Below, piece by piece: positions 1-13,400 of a DNA stretch of 64,000 nt (its first letter is position 1; each line of letters starts with the position of its first letter). The stretch covers positions 1,798,001 to 1,862,000 of the forward strand of contig JAKULF010000007.1 in NCBI GenBank assembly GCA_022661535.1. Direction: 5' to 3'. Made by a program: the position numbers and the translations under genes. Below the pieces are notes generated by a model. That model made no database searches. It had not been told where the DNA came from and saw nothing but the letters and a program-made list of their open reading frames with translations. Source of the stretch: Eutypa lata. Taxonomy: Eukaryota > Ascomycota > Sordariomycetes > Xylariales > Diatrypaceae.

Positions 1-57
1 TTCGCCATCTCGGGTGTTGTGACTTTGTTCACGCTCGTCGGCACCATGCTGTTGTAA
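1..57 (+). CDS. C-terminal end of a probable membrane protein (partial)
   Basis: Frame 1 is open from the first base to a TAA at 55-57 and encodes 18 residues ending ...VVTLFTLVGTMLL. This uniformly hydrophobic, Gly/Thr/Val/Leu-rich stretch looks like the last transmembrane helix of a transporter-type protein whose body lies outside the window. The evidence is only hydrophobicity and frame; a minus-strand ORF over the next 250 bases looks like noise. The family cannot be named from this fragment. Confidence 0.4.
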   Translation, partial: FAISGVVTLFTLVGTMLL

Positions 58-2541
58 AGTAGCCGATAATAGAAAGGCAGCGAGGGGTGGCTAGATGTTT
101 CGAGAGGAGTTGTAGATCTCGACCAGGAGTGGGTGAATTTCGGCGTTTCTGTTTGGGCTTGGACGGATCAATCACCAAGGATAGGTGAATGCTGGGTGTT
201 ACGATCACACCCATGGATACTTCGTACGATTCGAGCTTTAAGGAGGCCATACCGCAATTGAAATTTGGTCGGCAAAGCATTGTTTAAAAAAAAAAGAGAA
301 AATATGATACATGCACATAAGAGTTCGGGATAGGATCGCTTAATGAATTGTCTTGTGTCTTGGAGGTTATTTATTTTTCGCTAGAGAAGAAGAGGAAAAA
401 ACATGATTGCTAAGGTTTCTTACAGTTCACAATACACCTGCTGGCCATTAGGTGCTCTAGGTGTTATATTGCATGAATATATTTGTAATTGACTTGTTCG
501 TTTCTGACCATATGCCGCTGCCTTGGAGATGAACCGGATTGACAAGATTAATCTGGGTAGGTGAGGTTTTCTGACTGACCATTAGACTCCGATGGTGGCT
601 GGATCGAAGGGTCTATTGCCTATGCATTGTGAACCATTCCATTTTCTCATCCAAGACCGATGGTAATGTTAATCTGGGCAACTCTTAAGGGGGATGAGGC
701 CGGCATCCGAATGAATCACCAGAGACCACGGCATCCCGGTGGCTCCGAAGAACCGCGGTCCGCTGCCGGCCCACAACTCCGGCGCACTTAGTCAGAAACG
801 AGATGAATGATGCTCTCCCATTTTTCACATCCAGACTTCTGAAGTGACTGGATGGAGTTAGCCAGTAACCAACCTCGGCGCCGTATATGACCAATTGGTA
901 AGGAGTTCGGACTGGTTCGGTCCCCTTTGCCATGTCATGGCCCTACGAGCTCTATTGTTAAACATCACCTCCAATTCCGCAGTAGTTAGAGTGTGTTTAC
1001 GAACCGAACTGCTATCATTCAGCTCCTACGGCAACCTAGGTACCTCAGCTTGATCTCTCGTAAGACCCCTTTCGCTCACTCGTCCGTCTAGGTAAGCTCT
1101 AACTACCTACCTGCTACCTATGTAGAACAACCCAGCATTCTTGACATATAATTAACTTCACCAATCTCGTAAACGTAAAAGACAGACTTGACTACCTGCA
1201 CGTTACACAATCTCCGTATTCTCTATTCTCTACATGTTAACACCCAATTCACTACCTAGGTAGGTAGGTAAATACGAATCCGGGGTTACCCCCATAATAA
1301 AACTTAGGCATCCGTATAAAAAAATTAAAAAAAAGGAGAAGGCTCAAGCACACGACCAAGGCAGCACAATATCCATTCGTTCATCCATCCATCTATACCT
1401 ACATCTAACGAGAGCTACGAGATTTATGTAAGTCTGTAACACCTCATTACTTACATTAGGTAGTCTCGGTGTAAACACGGGTCTCGTATTACAAGGTATT
1501 TCTTCTCTTGTGTGTGTGTGGCGCAGGGTCCCGGCCTTATGTATCGTACGGGGAGAGGGGGCTGTGCGGGAATTGCACGTACCTATTATGTAAGATATGT
1601 CATTTTTTCTTTCTTTCTCTCATTAGTTACATACATACCTACCTGGGCTTAGACAGTTAGAATTGTCGTAGAGATACATCTGGTGAAGTTACACCCGCCT
1701 CACCTCGTGAGTGTAATGGTAGAGTACGCATGTAGCACATAGAGACAGACGATAAGCGAGCCGCTTTGAGGCACACGAGTATAATCTGGGGTAGGTAAGT
1801 ACAAAGTTAGGAATGTAGTCCATTATTTGCCTTCGTAGTAATTATGTTGACTTGCCCCTCCCTAGTAATAGAGGCTTCAGCTAAGGCCTAAGGTAGGTAG
1901 CCTTGGTGTTCGATGTTATAGCGAAGCCGTGAGCTAAACCAGACTATAGACTAACTAGACCATAGGTCGGGTAGGGAGATAGACTGGTTTGAAGAACTAA
2001 AATATCTGCGTGAGGGCGGATTTATATGTTGAAGCAACTTGGCGGCGGGAGGGTGACCATGAGGATAGCCCCTATTTCACCATACATCTCAAAAATCATC
2101 TAACGACCTATTCTAGACTCACATAATCACATGGAGAAGACATGAGAACATGCGCGTCAGGTGAGCTTCATAGCTTGCATTATCGTTTCCCCGTAGGTGT
2201 AAGGTAGGGCGAGCAAATTGATTGTAGACCAAATGCAACCGAGTAAAACAACTAGTCTATTGTAAATCCATATCATTTCGTAAATCCTATTGCACGTTCT
2301 TGTGTGATTAATTACATTATTGCCAGACCCACTGTCCAGCTCACCATCCCTTACCCTTCCCTCCCATCATTACACACCCGTAGTATCTATCCGTCTATGA
2401 AGAATATGTCTGTCTACTCAGCGAGAAATGTTCTCCAAAAATCCGCAGTGGGGGGTGCTTTTTTTGTCCTCGTTATCATTATGATATGCTAAAAAGGGAC
2501 TGCCGGCTGTAATCGTCGACAGGATAGCAGAAGTATGTCTT
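58..2541. other. gene-free stretch with ACCTAGGTA simple repeats
   Basis: No convincing coding sequence on either strand; the few short ORFs have no family features. The stretch is rich in CTACCTA/TAGGTAG simple-sequence motifs, for example the perfect run at 1252-1270 and further copies around 1100-1130, 1630-1650 and 1890-1900. The first part should carry the 3' untranslated region of the gene entering from the left, and the right end lies downstream of the convergent But2-domain gene. Confidence 0.5.
1252..1270. repeat. ACCTAGG/TAGG simple repeat
   Basis: A short tetranucleotide run (CTACCTAGGTAGGTAGGTA) with an internal CCTAGG palindrome. The same motif recurs through the intergenic DNA of this window, notably at 16863-16880 and 16916-16934. 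It is low-complexity sequence and not a telomere repeat, since TTAGGG is absent. Confidence 0.7.
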
Positions 2542-3816
2542 TTACACACAAGGTACGATCCAAGCTCCGATACCGTCCTGGAACTCAGGGTTTTCGCCGA
2601 CGCCAGCTTGTAGGAATTCGAGGAAGAAGTTCCTGACACTGGTTGCTTCCCAGCTTATGGTACGATCTTCGTCACCAGTGCCGTTCAAGCTGCCGCATTC
2701 AAAGGTGCCGACGATGCTGCTCTCGCCGGGGAAGACTTGGTGCAGTGCCGTGTCGTCCCACGGAGTCTCGGCGTCATCATCCCCTCTGAGCTTGAAATTG
2801 ATACCAGAGTCCGAGAGCTTCTCTTGCTCGAGCCCGCTGAAAGTGTAGCACGGATATCCTTTTGGAAGTTCTGAGCAGACCGGCATGCGGAATTGCAGCG
2901 CACACTGTGGAGGTGGTCCGTCGTGGCTTGCATTCATGGGGGGAAACGACGGGGGGATGCTGTATTCGAAGATGGTGCTGTTACCACGGGAGATGGACAC
3001 CTCCGCTAAGGAATCGTGGATGCCGTCCGGGGATTTGGCGTCTGGGTAACCTACCCTTCTAGGAGCAACAGAGGGCGAAGAGGGGGCGACGGTACATGTC
3101 TGCGATGGGGTGAGCGTCTCCAATGGGGGAGTTTCTGACAGGGGTAGCTCCGATGTAGGGGTGGTAGTTGTTGACTCAGGAGCTGGCACAGTTATGGTTG
3201 GCAAAGGTCGAGTGGTTGGAGGAATTAACGTTTGTAGCGATTCTGTCGACGTTGAGGTTGGAGCCACCGCTAGGGGTTGCGAGGCACTCGGGACGACTGC
3301 GGAGGTTGTGCCAATAGTAGTCATATTGCTAGCATGACACTCGGCAGCTTGGTCTTTCAGACTGAGTGATATCTCAAAGCAGCCAGTTTTGTCCTGTTTG
3401 TCGTCAGAGTAGATATAGTAGCTTTTGTCATGTGCCCAAGGGGCCGGACAGGCATGGAAGCGTTTGATGCCGTTACTATGTGTCAGATATGACATGCCAT
3501 ATGCATCGATATCCGTGATATCAAAAGAGGTATCCCCGAAGATGCTAGTAGCACATGCCACCCGCTCGCTTAGAGCTTTGACGAAACATGTATTTCCACG
3601 GCCATCTTTGATGGTTCTAGTCGTTTCGTCTAGACAAAATCTAGCCTCTTGAAGTGAACCACCCAAAAGAAAATCGCCAACACGACCTTCCCCCACTACG
3701 GCGTTGATATCACCCACGGCAGCCAACTGGAAACAGCACCCAGGGGTTGACTGTCGTTGGGAGATATTGGCGGCGACGCTAGAAATGGATAATATGGTGG
3801 TAGCAATTGACTTCAT
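2542..3816 (-). CDS. secreted cell-surface protein with a But2-type C-terminal domain
   Basis: One uninterrupted reading frame of 424 residues. It opens with a hydrophobic signal peptide (MKSIATTILSISSVAA) and a short linker ending in QRQ, followed by a compact N-terminal domain with CCFQLAAVG and several paired cysteines. A Ser/Thr/Pro-rich linker (about residues 165-240) of the sort usually O-mannosylated follows. The C-terminal 150 residues carry the pattern FEYSIPP...CALQFRMP...YTFSG...TFECG, which I recognise as the But2 C-terminal domain of fungal wall proteins. N-glycosylation sequons (NST, NAS, NGT) fit secretion. I infer a wall or extracellular location; no enzymatic motif is visible. 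The ATG is the only one that gives a signal peptide. Confidence 0.8.
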   Translation of the reverse strand: MKSIATTILSISSVAANISQRQSTPGCCFQLAAVGDINAVVGEGRVGDFLLGGSLQEARFCLDETTRTIKDGRGNTCFVKALSERVACATSIFGDTSFDITDIDAYGMSYLTHSNGIKRFHACPAPWAHDKSYYIYSDDKQDKTGCFEISLSLKDQAAECHASNMTTIGTTSAVVPSASQPLAVAPTSTSTESLQTLIPPTTRPLPTITVPAPESTTTTPTSELPLSETPPLETLTPSQTCTVAPSSPSVAPRRVGYPDAKSPDGIHDSLAEVSISRGNSTIFEYSIPPSFPPMNASHDGPPPQCALQFRMPVCSELPKGYPCYTFSGLEQEKLSDSGINFKLRGDDDAETPWDDTALHQVFPGESSIVGTFECGSLNGTGDEDRTISWEATSVRNFFLEFLQAGVGENPEFQDGIGAWIVPCV

Positions 3817-6774
3817 TATGTCTGTGGTCGGTGTTTAATGAAGAAAGTTTTATTGAGACAATGTGAGACAAGTAGATTATAGATAGAAGTGATACTTCGA
3901 TATTGCGTGGAGTCTATCGACGGTTCAAAGGCAGATATGGTGCTAATGCAGAGGAAGATAACTCGAGGATACGAGCTAATGAAATAATGGCCTGTTAGAT
4001 ATAGTCCTGGAGACACAGATAGAAACTAGGAAGGTTAGGAATATGCCATAAAAGGCCCGTTTCATGACGTGTGAAAATCGTCGTAGTAGCCAGATGGTGG
4101 AATTCTCATCCGCCTTGTGCTACACCGCGAGCCAGCAAGCGAAGGCTGGGAATTGCAACGGGTGGAACATAAACCAAGAGCAATTGCGCCTTGACTAACT
4201 CGAAGGGAAAGAGAGGGGAAAAAAGCAAACATATTAGGTTTATGTGCCATACGATGAAAGAACTGAGGTGCTTAGCTGCATCATCTCGGGAGTCGTCGCT
4301 TCCCATCTAAGATCGATGGAAGGAGCCTTAGACGTGCGACCATAGATTAAATATCACGACACACAACAATACGCAAGTACCTGCCTGACCAAGCATCCAA
4401 GTACCTACATTCAACATATCAATCATATTGGTGTGATCGTACGCGTAACCTTCTTCCTCTATTCGTTTACATATAAACTCAGTCATAAACCGTAGTTACC
4501 TAAATCATAAAGTTGCCTGCTAAGTGACATCGCTACATACATGTATGTGGGTACTTACTCGACGTTGGGACCATACAGCCTTCTATCTATCATCAAATTG
4601 AAAAAAGTACCCGAAGTGTTAAGACAAATTTGAACTATTGGTCTTTCATAGAAGCTGAAATGTCATGACCTCTGTGTGCTTTCTTCTGGGCGTACGTATG
4701 CGCGATGATGAAGCTTAAATCGGTGGCAGGGCATAGCTAATCCGAGATGCTTGGTGGGCCATTCGGCGAGCTGTCGGGGTAATTCAACAAATGGAATGAA
4801 AAGGTAACCAAACTTCCCAGTACCTCATAGGTATGTTGACGCAGAATGATTGGTATCGTAATTACGTATGGATTACAAGAACAATAGATATATGGAAATG
4901 TAGCTCCTTGATCTTGAGGTAGAGTTGTAGTGGATACTCTCTGTTCTACGAAGTACGCCATAATGTGTTGATGAGCCCCCTGCCAAGAAATCCAGAGGGT
5001 GGCTGCAAATGTCCCCAACCTCAAGTACATTTACTATGTGATGTTTATGTATGTAGATCTTGAACCAGCAGTTAAGAGAGTATTTAGAAAAGTAGAGGGT
5101 TGAAGATACATACATGTAGGTATTGAGAGTGTTGGTCTCGGTTGCTTGTCTTCCAGCCTTAGGCCGAAGCCTTGTGTGACGGTGTAGTTGGAGATGACAC
5201 GCATCTACAAATCTCTACGAGAATATTGGGTTGAAAGAAAGAGGGAGGGAATCCCTTGAGTGTTCTGTATGATGCAGAGCCATCCATACCTTGGGATAAT
5301 AGTGCAAAATTGGGTTGGTTGGTGCCTGGAACAACTCTCAGGCATCGAACCTGTTCCCATTGCGATAATCCACCACCTTCGCAGCACCTTGTAAGCCAAA
5401 ATTAGAAACCGAGTAATCAGCGAAGTAGCTGACATATTTACATAGCAGACTTAGTCTTGTTTAGTACTGCGGTACCATCACTGGTAACGCCTTCGCTTTT
5501 TGGTAAATTTGTTAAGTCTTCCGAAGACTTGCATTCGAATCCGTAAATGTGCAATTCCTCCAACCACCATTTTTCTTTTCTTCTCTTTTTTCTTCTTCTT
5601 TGTGGCTTGTTTTTCTTCAAAAGGGGTGTTTAGCAGACTCACCACAATTTGTGTGTGTATGCATAGCCTTGCCATATATATATATATTAACTTCTGTTAT
5701 TAACCCCCCTGTCCCACCCCAGCTTGAATTTAGTATCATAGTAATAATGTCATGGTACACTGTTATATTATATTTTCTAATGACCCCATGACGATAGGAA
5801 TGCATATCCATGGCTCTACATATCTAGTACCATACGTTGGTCATCATCAAGCGTTTGCCTCTAGATGACAATGTACATAGGTTCCTTGGGATGCCCCGGC
5901 TTATTTGTGAGCTTAAGGATGCCATTATAATGCGACACTGTTCGTTCACTTACCAATCAAAGGCGTTATATACAAGACTCTTGATACCTCGATATGCAAA
6001 GTCTTATATTCCCACCGGAGATTATCATTTGGATAAGAAGGCACTGCGCGATTGCATGCGCCATACATGGGAGCTCTAGAGCATATGGTAGGAACTTCGG
6101 GCATCTCCATGACCCCCAACCTGGAGGCTCCAGGCTCAAACAACTTCTACTACTATTACTACATACTCCATTGGCACCGTTACATGGCGCATTATTTGGG
6201 ATAATACGGACAGGTTTCTATAATCGGACTACATATGTGACGTCGGCGGCGCACACCACGGCAAAATTAAGGGAACGTGCATCTGCCCCCTGCTTCCACA
6301 TAATGTGTCTGGCAAGGCTTCTGGGTCGCTCTATGAATATGGCCCCTCTGGGTCCAGAGCGCCGCGGAAACATTTCTGGCTATTCTTTCACATGTGGAAG
6401 TCTTCGGGTTAGTTGCAAATGGACCAAAACAAGACTGTGGCTATACAGATAACCTCTGGCGGCAAAGGTGACCTTTCCCTCTTGGTTCCCAAGTCGCAGC
6501 CCCTAGCTTTATAATTGTATTATCGTGTGGTCTTCTAGCTAACACGGATTTCAGAGCGGATCGAAAAGATTGTGGATGTACTGTCGACGTCATTTCACCA
6601 TGACCCGGTGTACACATACATAATGCACTGTGGCTCAATCCTTACTGACAGAGCCTGAGTGGTATACCGGATAGGACGATGATCATTTGGGGCAGGAAAT
6701 CGGTCTAAACCCTTCTAAATCAAATTATATACCGAATATTAAACGGCTAGGGCCTACCCATTACGAAGGGGAAC
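3817..6774. other. gene-free stretch of about 3 kb
   Basis: Contains the promoter of the But2-type gene at its left end and the 3' flank of the DUF6536 gene at its right. Short ORFs on both strands lack domains, signal peptides or splice-supported extensions. Notable sequence: a perfect 14-base palindrome ACATACATGTATGT at 4535-4548, polypyrimidine/polypurine tracts at 5570-5610, and a short TA run at 5676-5689. I see no RNA gene. Confidence 0.5.
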
Positions 6775-9417
6775 CTAGCTAGCTGTCTTCCTGCCTACCA
6801 CGTTGAGGCGTTCCGACGTGACGAAGTTCCACTGCCCTGACTCAGACCTTATCCACCGAATCGGCAGCTTTAACGGTACCTCCATGCTCAACGAATTCCC
6901 CTGACAAGCTGCACTGATGGCGAAACTGCAGCTTGAGGCCAAGGGCATTCGGATGATATCATCACTAGCCTTTCTCCGGGGGCCTCGAAGACGGGGAAGG
7001 CGCAGGGATCCCAAGAACAGCAAGCCGAAGATGAGTACTCCGAGGCTGATCAGGGCCAGTACGTTCCCAATGGCAGAGTATCCAGAGACGGAAGCATCAA
7101 GAGATGGCACACGCTCGAATCCGTCATCCACTGCGCCCCCGGTGTAAGAAAACCCTCTGGTCTGCACGACGAACCCGCTCTGGGAGAGAAGCCAGTGAGT
7201 CAGGCTGGAGCAGACGAGCAATGGCACGCTATAGCGGTATGGGAGGGAAAGAGTGTAGGAGCCCTTCTGTCCGTCCCGTGGGTCCGAAACCCGCAGCTTC
7301 TGGGGCTTCACGATGAACTTGCCCCAGTGGTGGGAGACTGCCATGGATGTGAGCAAGGCATTCCCCATATACCAGGCGCAGCTCATGAGGAACTGGGGTC
7401 CATTCGCAAAGAATGTGGTGCCATAAAATGCGTTACTTCCCATGTCGCTCCAGGCTTTGGTCATAGCAATCGAATAGTCCTGCGTCTGGTCCAAGCCCAT
7501 TTTCGCCAGTGAGCTGATGTCTGTCGGCTGCCCGTTCTGAGCCAAGGCATCAAGGGAAACGGATATTCCAAAGGCTAGCAAAGCCATTATGATAAGTATG
7601 CTGTGCGTATATGTCAGTCCGTGATAAGACCATTCGTGAATAAGAAGTTGGAGTACATACAAACCGAATACAAGCCCCCATTGGAGTCTGCCTGCAGCTT
7701 GGAACCATCGCTTATGGACGTGCAGTCGTACCACTCTCAATTCCAGTTGTGTTTGAGATGAGATAGCAAGAGAAGTGAGTGTCTTCCTGGAGCAGTCTTG
7801 TCGTTCTAGAAATAGGAGATTCTTCGTGTACTGGTCTTCGTAGTTCACAAAGCTGGAGATGGCATCTCCAACAGTGACAAGAGGCTGCTGCTCCCACCGA
7901 CCGGAGGCCACGGCCTTTTGACTGCGGCGGTGGATCGCCCAGACAAAACACACAAGTACTAACTTTGCGGCAAGCATTGCCGTGACGATCCCGAGGAGAA
8001 CCAGGCTGTAGCGGATAGCGCAGCCGTTCTGGCCGCTTTCAACGCCCGTCGAGAGGCAGTAGTCCACTGTTACTACAGCTTCCCTTACCACTTTGCTATC
8101 AGCGTCCTTCCGAGCGGACTTGAGTGCCCAGGAGTCTAGCCTAGGTAGCAGAAACTCCGGCGTACACCATTCTTCGGCCGTAGTGGTCGGCATGCCCTCT
8201 TCGGGGCTGGAATACCTAGCCAGGGCAGAGCACATCCAAGCTGTTCGCAACATCCATCTTGCCCCATAGCCCATGTTCGGATATACATCAATCAAGGAGG
8301 TGTTGCTATTGCCTGGGAGCAGCGTGGCTCCGTCGTTCATCGAGGTATTTCTAGCAACAACCACAACATCTTTGTGTCTATGATTGGCATCGAGGTATCG
8401 CTCGGCACAGTCGTGCTTGTCTAGACGTTCGAGGGAGCCATCCTGAAGCAGGGACTGAAGACTCAAGATCTGCTGACTGTCCGAAGAAGATGGGTAACTC
8501 CACGACGAGTGGTCTAAATCATAGTCATTCGTAACATGAGCTACGAGATAGTTATCAACAGGGATGGCGGAGAAGAATACAGAGTTCCAACTGGTAATTA
8601 AGCTGTTAAGAAAAAAATTTGGTTCCGAGCCTCTTTCATTTGGACAGGCAGCTAGGTACCTAACTCACAGCAGGTGCAAAGGCATAGAACTGAAGGCCAG
8701 GCCGAACCAAACCAATCTGCGGGCGACCGCGATGCGGCGCCCGCGCAAATTGCGAAAACTCGGGACTGCGATGTCGAGCCAGTCCCCGCGGGCGTGGGCG
8801 GCCGCTACTTCGGCCCTCGTAGGTGCCGCCATCAGCTGAGCGCAGAAGTTGCTGACGGCGAGAGCCGCAGAAGAGGTGATGTTTATGAACAAGTGCACCA
8901 GGATGTCGGCGGTTTCCATGCGGGGACAATCGCGCGTATAGAGATCTCCCAGGTTCTGAGACGCCCCATTTTTGGCAGTGAGGAAAATGAAGGTAGACAG
9001 GTTGAGCGCGAATATGAGGCCGATAACGAGGATACAGGCGAGGATGACGCGATCCCTTCGCGACTGCGGAAACCAGCTGTGCTTTGGATGTTCTCCCGGG
9101 TTCGTCACTGGAGGTTCGCGACTGCTAGCCTCGGCGGCCTCGGAGATCACGACAGATGCATTGTCGGGAGTAATAGTCGGTTGAGGCGATATTGGGAGCT
9201 CCTCTTGTGTTGCCTCCAAGTCGTTCCGGTTTACTGCTAGCTCAGGTTCGACACTATCCTGAGGCACCTCATGAAAGCTGCCCTCGTCAGGGGAGGGCTC
9301 AACGCTAGGCGGACTGGATGTATCGCAGTCTGCCAGCACCGAATCCTCGGAATACACATTTTTAGGGCTTGGCTCCTCATCTGCGTGGCCATTACAGTCA
9401 ACTGTGGTTGGTGCCAT
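6775..9417 (-). CDS. DUF6536-family multi-pass membrane protein
   Basis: Three exons (9417-8669, 8590-7661, 7600-6775) give 834 residues. The first 110 residues are acidic and probably cytosolic. The DUF6536 region follows: a helix (VILACILVIGLIFALNLSTF), then LGDLYTRDCPRM, LVHLFINITSSAALAVSNFC, the hallmark APTRAEVAAAHARGDWLDI and VPSFRNL, and MPLHLLWNSVFFSA, which is read only after removal of the 78-base intron 8591-8668. Several further helices fill the C-terminal half. A second intron is proposed at 7601-7660: 60 bases, no stop in frame, but with a GTATGT donor, a GACTGACAT branch-like site and a CAG acceptor. Members are abundant in ascomycetes; I know of no established function. The start is the first ATG of a frame with the family's N-terminal layout. 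Confidence 0.85.
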
Positions 9418-10408
9418 ATCCTCAGTATGTCTACCGGTAGATTAGAACTGAAGCAGTCAAAGAAAGTCTTGATGAATATGGTGACTTCTTATATCTGAAT
9501 TTAAGAGTGTATATGGAAGTTGATTCATAGCTGCGGTGGCAGTCCGCGAGTTAAACTAGTAAGCGTCTAGAACGGGTTGCATTTTAGATTGCTCCTTTTT
9601 CGAGTCCTTGATTAATGGATGTTACAGTTACCTTTCAGTCCACGGCCGAGATTGCATCCTTGCCCTGGCCAAGCTCCAGCTCACCTGAAAACAAGGCAAC
9701 GAGGGTGCTTCGAACCACTTTCACTGGGTAGCAAGACCATGTGAATAAGGACGGCTTTAGACATGTTCCATGCTGTGCAACCCAAAATGGACCGTGGGGG
9801 CGGAAAGCCTCGTCGATGACGATAATTAAATTTGACGTGGGGGTCCTCACCTATTAAGATGAAACACAACTCCCAAGGTTTCTATTCCAGGTTACAAAAA
9901 TATCAACATCTAATTATAGTCGGATTCTATTGCATTTGGTAGCCCCTATTTGATACCTGGCAGCAAGGGGTTGAGTTACGTAATACTAAGTACCACAATT
10001 AACCTACTTCCGGTGATCACCTTGTATATAAGGAGCTTCCTAAATGTTCTCCGTAGAGCTTAGTGCCTGCACGACAATTCTCACTGACAACTAGATCTGT
10101 ATGCCCATTAATTGCCATAAGTTGAACGTGACACAAGCGTGATCGCGCTTTCGTTTCCTCTTCAAGAGTCGGCGAGTACTTATGAGGGCGACGGCGGCGT
10201 TAAGTAGATGGTTCATCCTAGCCAACAATACCCTGAGAATAGACTAGACATCTTTAATCCAGGTCGAATATTCTTGATTAATCCTAGCATAACCCCTCTT
10301 CCTAAGAAGTACCGCAAACCAAAGCCATATCCCAACAGTACACGACGTATTCAGGGGTATCATCACCATCATCATCGTTGTCATTGCTAACCAAATAGCA
10401 AAAACAAT
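9418..10408. other. intergenic region between two minus-strand genes
   Basis: Holds the promoter of the DUF6536 gene and the 3' flank of the SNF2 gene. A short CAT/CATCAT run lies at about 10362-10380. No ORF with recognisable features and no RNA gene was seen. Confidence 0.5.
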
Positions 10409-13400
10409 TCACAACTCATCGTCCGTCTCATCATCGGAAAGCCAAACGCACACTGAAGGCCCTTCACCGTCCCCCTCGACTTTCACCTGAACATCATCGC
10501 CCTCGCTCTTCACATTGGGCGCTACGACCGCAAGATTTCCGATAATAAGTCCAGGCGATTCATCTTCATCTTTAGGCTCAGCCTTGACTTTCGGCGTCGT
10601 CGCAACGGGTGTCTTCTCGCCCTCTTCTTCACCCTCTTCCCGTTTGACGTCGACTTCCCCCCGTTCCTCTTCACTGGCCGACGCAACAGTGGAGTCGTCA
10701 TCACCGTCCTCTATCTTGACAAGAGACTCTTTCGCCGTCCCGTCTACGCTCCCAGACGACTCAGTCTCTTCGGACTTGGTAGCCTGCGGCGCCTGTACGA
10801 TATCGCCCCGTTCTTTCAGTTTCTCGACGCGCTTCCTGTAGAACAAGTCGAGGCAGTTCCGCCTCTGCTCCTGCGTCATACCCTCCACGGCGAGCGCGAA
10901 CTCTACCGCGCCGGAGAACCCAAAGGTCTGCGCCATCGTGCAGAACTGGCGCCGCATGACGTCCTCGGGTGGGTTGAACTCATACTCGAACGGCCGCGGT
11001 GTTGCGACTGGATCCCCCCCGCCGCTGGATGCCTCCGCATCCTGGCTGTTATAGAAGAGTGCGCGGCCTGCTATTAGGGACATGGTGTACTCGTAGCCGC
11101 CATCTTCCTGAGATGTAACTAGGGCGGCCTGTCGCGAAAGCTCGTCTTCGATTTTGGATGTGCCGACGACCTCGGAGTTCTCGTGCGTGTACTCTACGCC
11201 CGCCGAGGCGAGAATGGCCTGGACAACGTCGGTCTGCTTCTTGTTCCGGTCTGCTTTGGCGTCCGGGATACCCTTCTTATTGATAGTCAGCATGGTGGAG
11301 AGCTGCTCCAGGCCGCCACCCTTATCGTGTTTGCCCTCTTCCTTCTTGATGAACTGGTCGTCTTCGTCTTCCACGGCCTTATCCATGTCAATCTCCATTA
11401 GGTGTACCCCAGCCCTGGCCTCGGCCACATTGGTCTTGTTGACAATATCCCGTAGGACGACCTGGTCACCGTGAAACGTCAAGAGATTCTGTATACCAAA
11501 GATCTCACCCTTACGACTTGAGTCTTGCTGGACTCCTTTGAAGTAGCGGCGCTCGTTTGACGCACTGTAGCCAATGTTGGCTTGTTGCTGCTTATATATC
11601 TGCCTTGCATAAGTGATCTCTTCAATTGTGCCAGTGGATATGAACCTGAACACGTCAACGTCGCGAGTCTGTCCAATGCGGTACGCCCGATCCTGGGCTT
11701 GAAGATCGTAGGATGGGTTCCAATGAGGGTCCATGATAACGACTTTATTGGCGGACGTGATGTTCAATCCAACACCACCTGCCTTGGTAGATATGAGGAA
11801 GGCGAATTGGTTCGGGTCGGAGTTGAAGTTATCCACCGTCGTCTGACGCTCTTCATAGCTCATCGCGCCGTCTAGATAGCTAACGCTATAGCTGGTATTA
11901 CTGAACAAGTGTTGGAGAATCCTTAGTAGGCGAACGCTATGCGAGAATACCAGGACCTTGTCACCGGAATCATGCCAGAGCTTCAGAAGCTTCCTCAAAA
12001 TCTTCCATTTGCCGCAAAATTCCGGGTTGGCTTGGTCCAACAAGGACTCCCGTTTTGCATAATACTCCTGCCATCTGTCGGGCATAGCAGCCTGAAGGAA
12101 CCGAAGTTCACGCCTCTGCTTAACGGTGTCATCACCGGTCTTTGGAATGATGAGATTGAAATGACTCGAGAGCTTTTGGAGCGACATGATGATAGGGAAT
12201 ACAAAAGATTTCCAAGATTCGCCCTCCTGGTTTGCTTCATAGCAGCACCACCCTCGCTTGGATCCCGACCCACAATCGCATTCATCATAAGCTGTCTTAA
12301 CGAATTCGACTAGTTTACTGCGTAAGATATTTTCGTACGCTTCTCGCTGTAGATCAGAGAGTGGGCAAAAGACGACTTTGTCGCTCTTCTTGGGAAGTTG
12401 GTCTGCAATCAAACTCTTCATCCTTCGAAGAAAAAAGCGAGGTAGGAGGTTGTCTCTTAGCTTGATGGCTGTCTTGCGTGCTTCGCTTAGTTGCTGTAAC
12501 GTAGCATCATGGGATTGACCGATAGTCAGCGGTTTGCAGATCGTATGCCTCCAATCTGATATCGTGCCGAACTGCTCGAGGTTCGTCCAGTTTAGTAGCG
12601 TCCAGAGCTCCTCGTATCTATTTTGTATCGCCGTTCCGGTCAGTCCAATCCTGCAAAGAGCGTTAACTTTGTTCATCTCAACAGTTACGTCGGCCCTGCT
12701 GTCTTTGATGCAGTGACATTCATCAGCAACGACGACGTCCCAGGGGACTCGATTTATCTGGCCGCTATGGTTCTTATACGTTCCGTAGGTGGTGATCATG
12801 ATCTCTAATCGGCCTGCTCGAGCTGTATCAAGTACATCGTCCTTCCCGGCGCCATGGTATAGATCGGCTACCCACCAGCCCCATCTATCAAGTTCATTCT
12901 TCCAATTCTGCGTTAACGAACCAGGGCATATGATTAAAGCACGAGGATACCATTCGTCCTTTGCTTTTTGTCGCCGGTACTTTCTCATTCTCTTCGCATC
13001 ACGCTTATCACCGGTCTTGCCGAAAGCCGCCGTTAGAAATGCGGCTATTTGCACTGTCTTCCCTAGACCCATGTCATCACCGAGGATGCCGCCTTTCTGG
13101 TAGACGAAGAGTTCATGAAGAAACCGGACACCTTCGATTTGGTAATCGCGAAGGTACTGCGCAATGGACGCGGGGATAATCCCAGCCGAACTCTCAAGGA
13201 CGATGTCCTTGTAGTCGTGACATGGTTTGATGCCGCTCCTTTCATCAAACTGAGGCTTCTCTTCAAGATGTTCTAGCTTCTCATCATCTGAGAAGTAGAT
13301 ATCAGAATAGTCAGGCGGCAAGCACAGTCCACCTTCACGTAGAATTTGGCGTTGTTCATCAAAGATTTTCCGTCGCTCCACAATATATTCGGGTAGCTCT

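Noticed and set aside
1252..1270. Telomere-like repeat
   Set aside because: TAGG/CCTA runs are short and interrupted, and the fungal telomere unit TTAGGG is absent.
5994..6452. 152-codon plus-strand ORF
   Set aside because: No signal peptide, domain, or homology-like motif; composition is that of intergenic DNA and it has no splice-supported extension.
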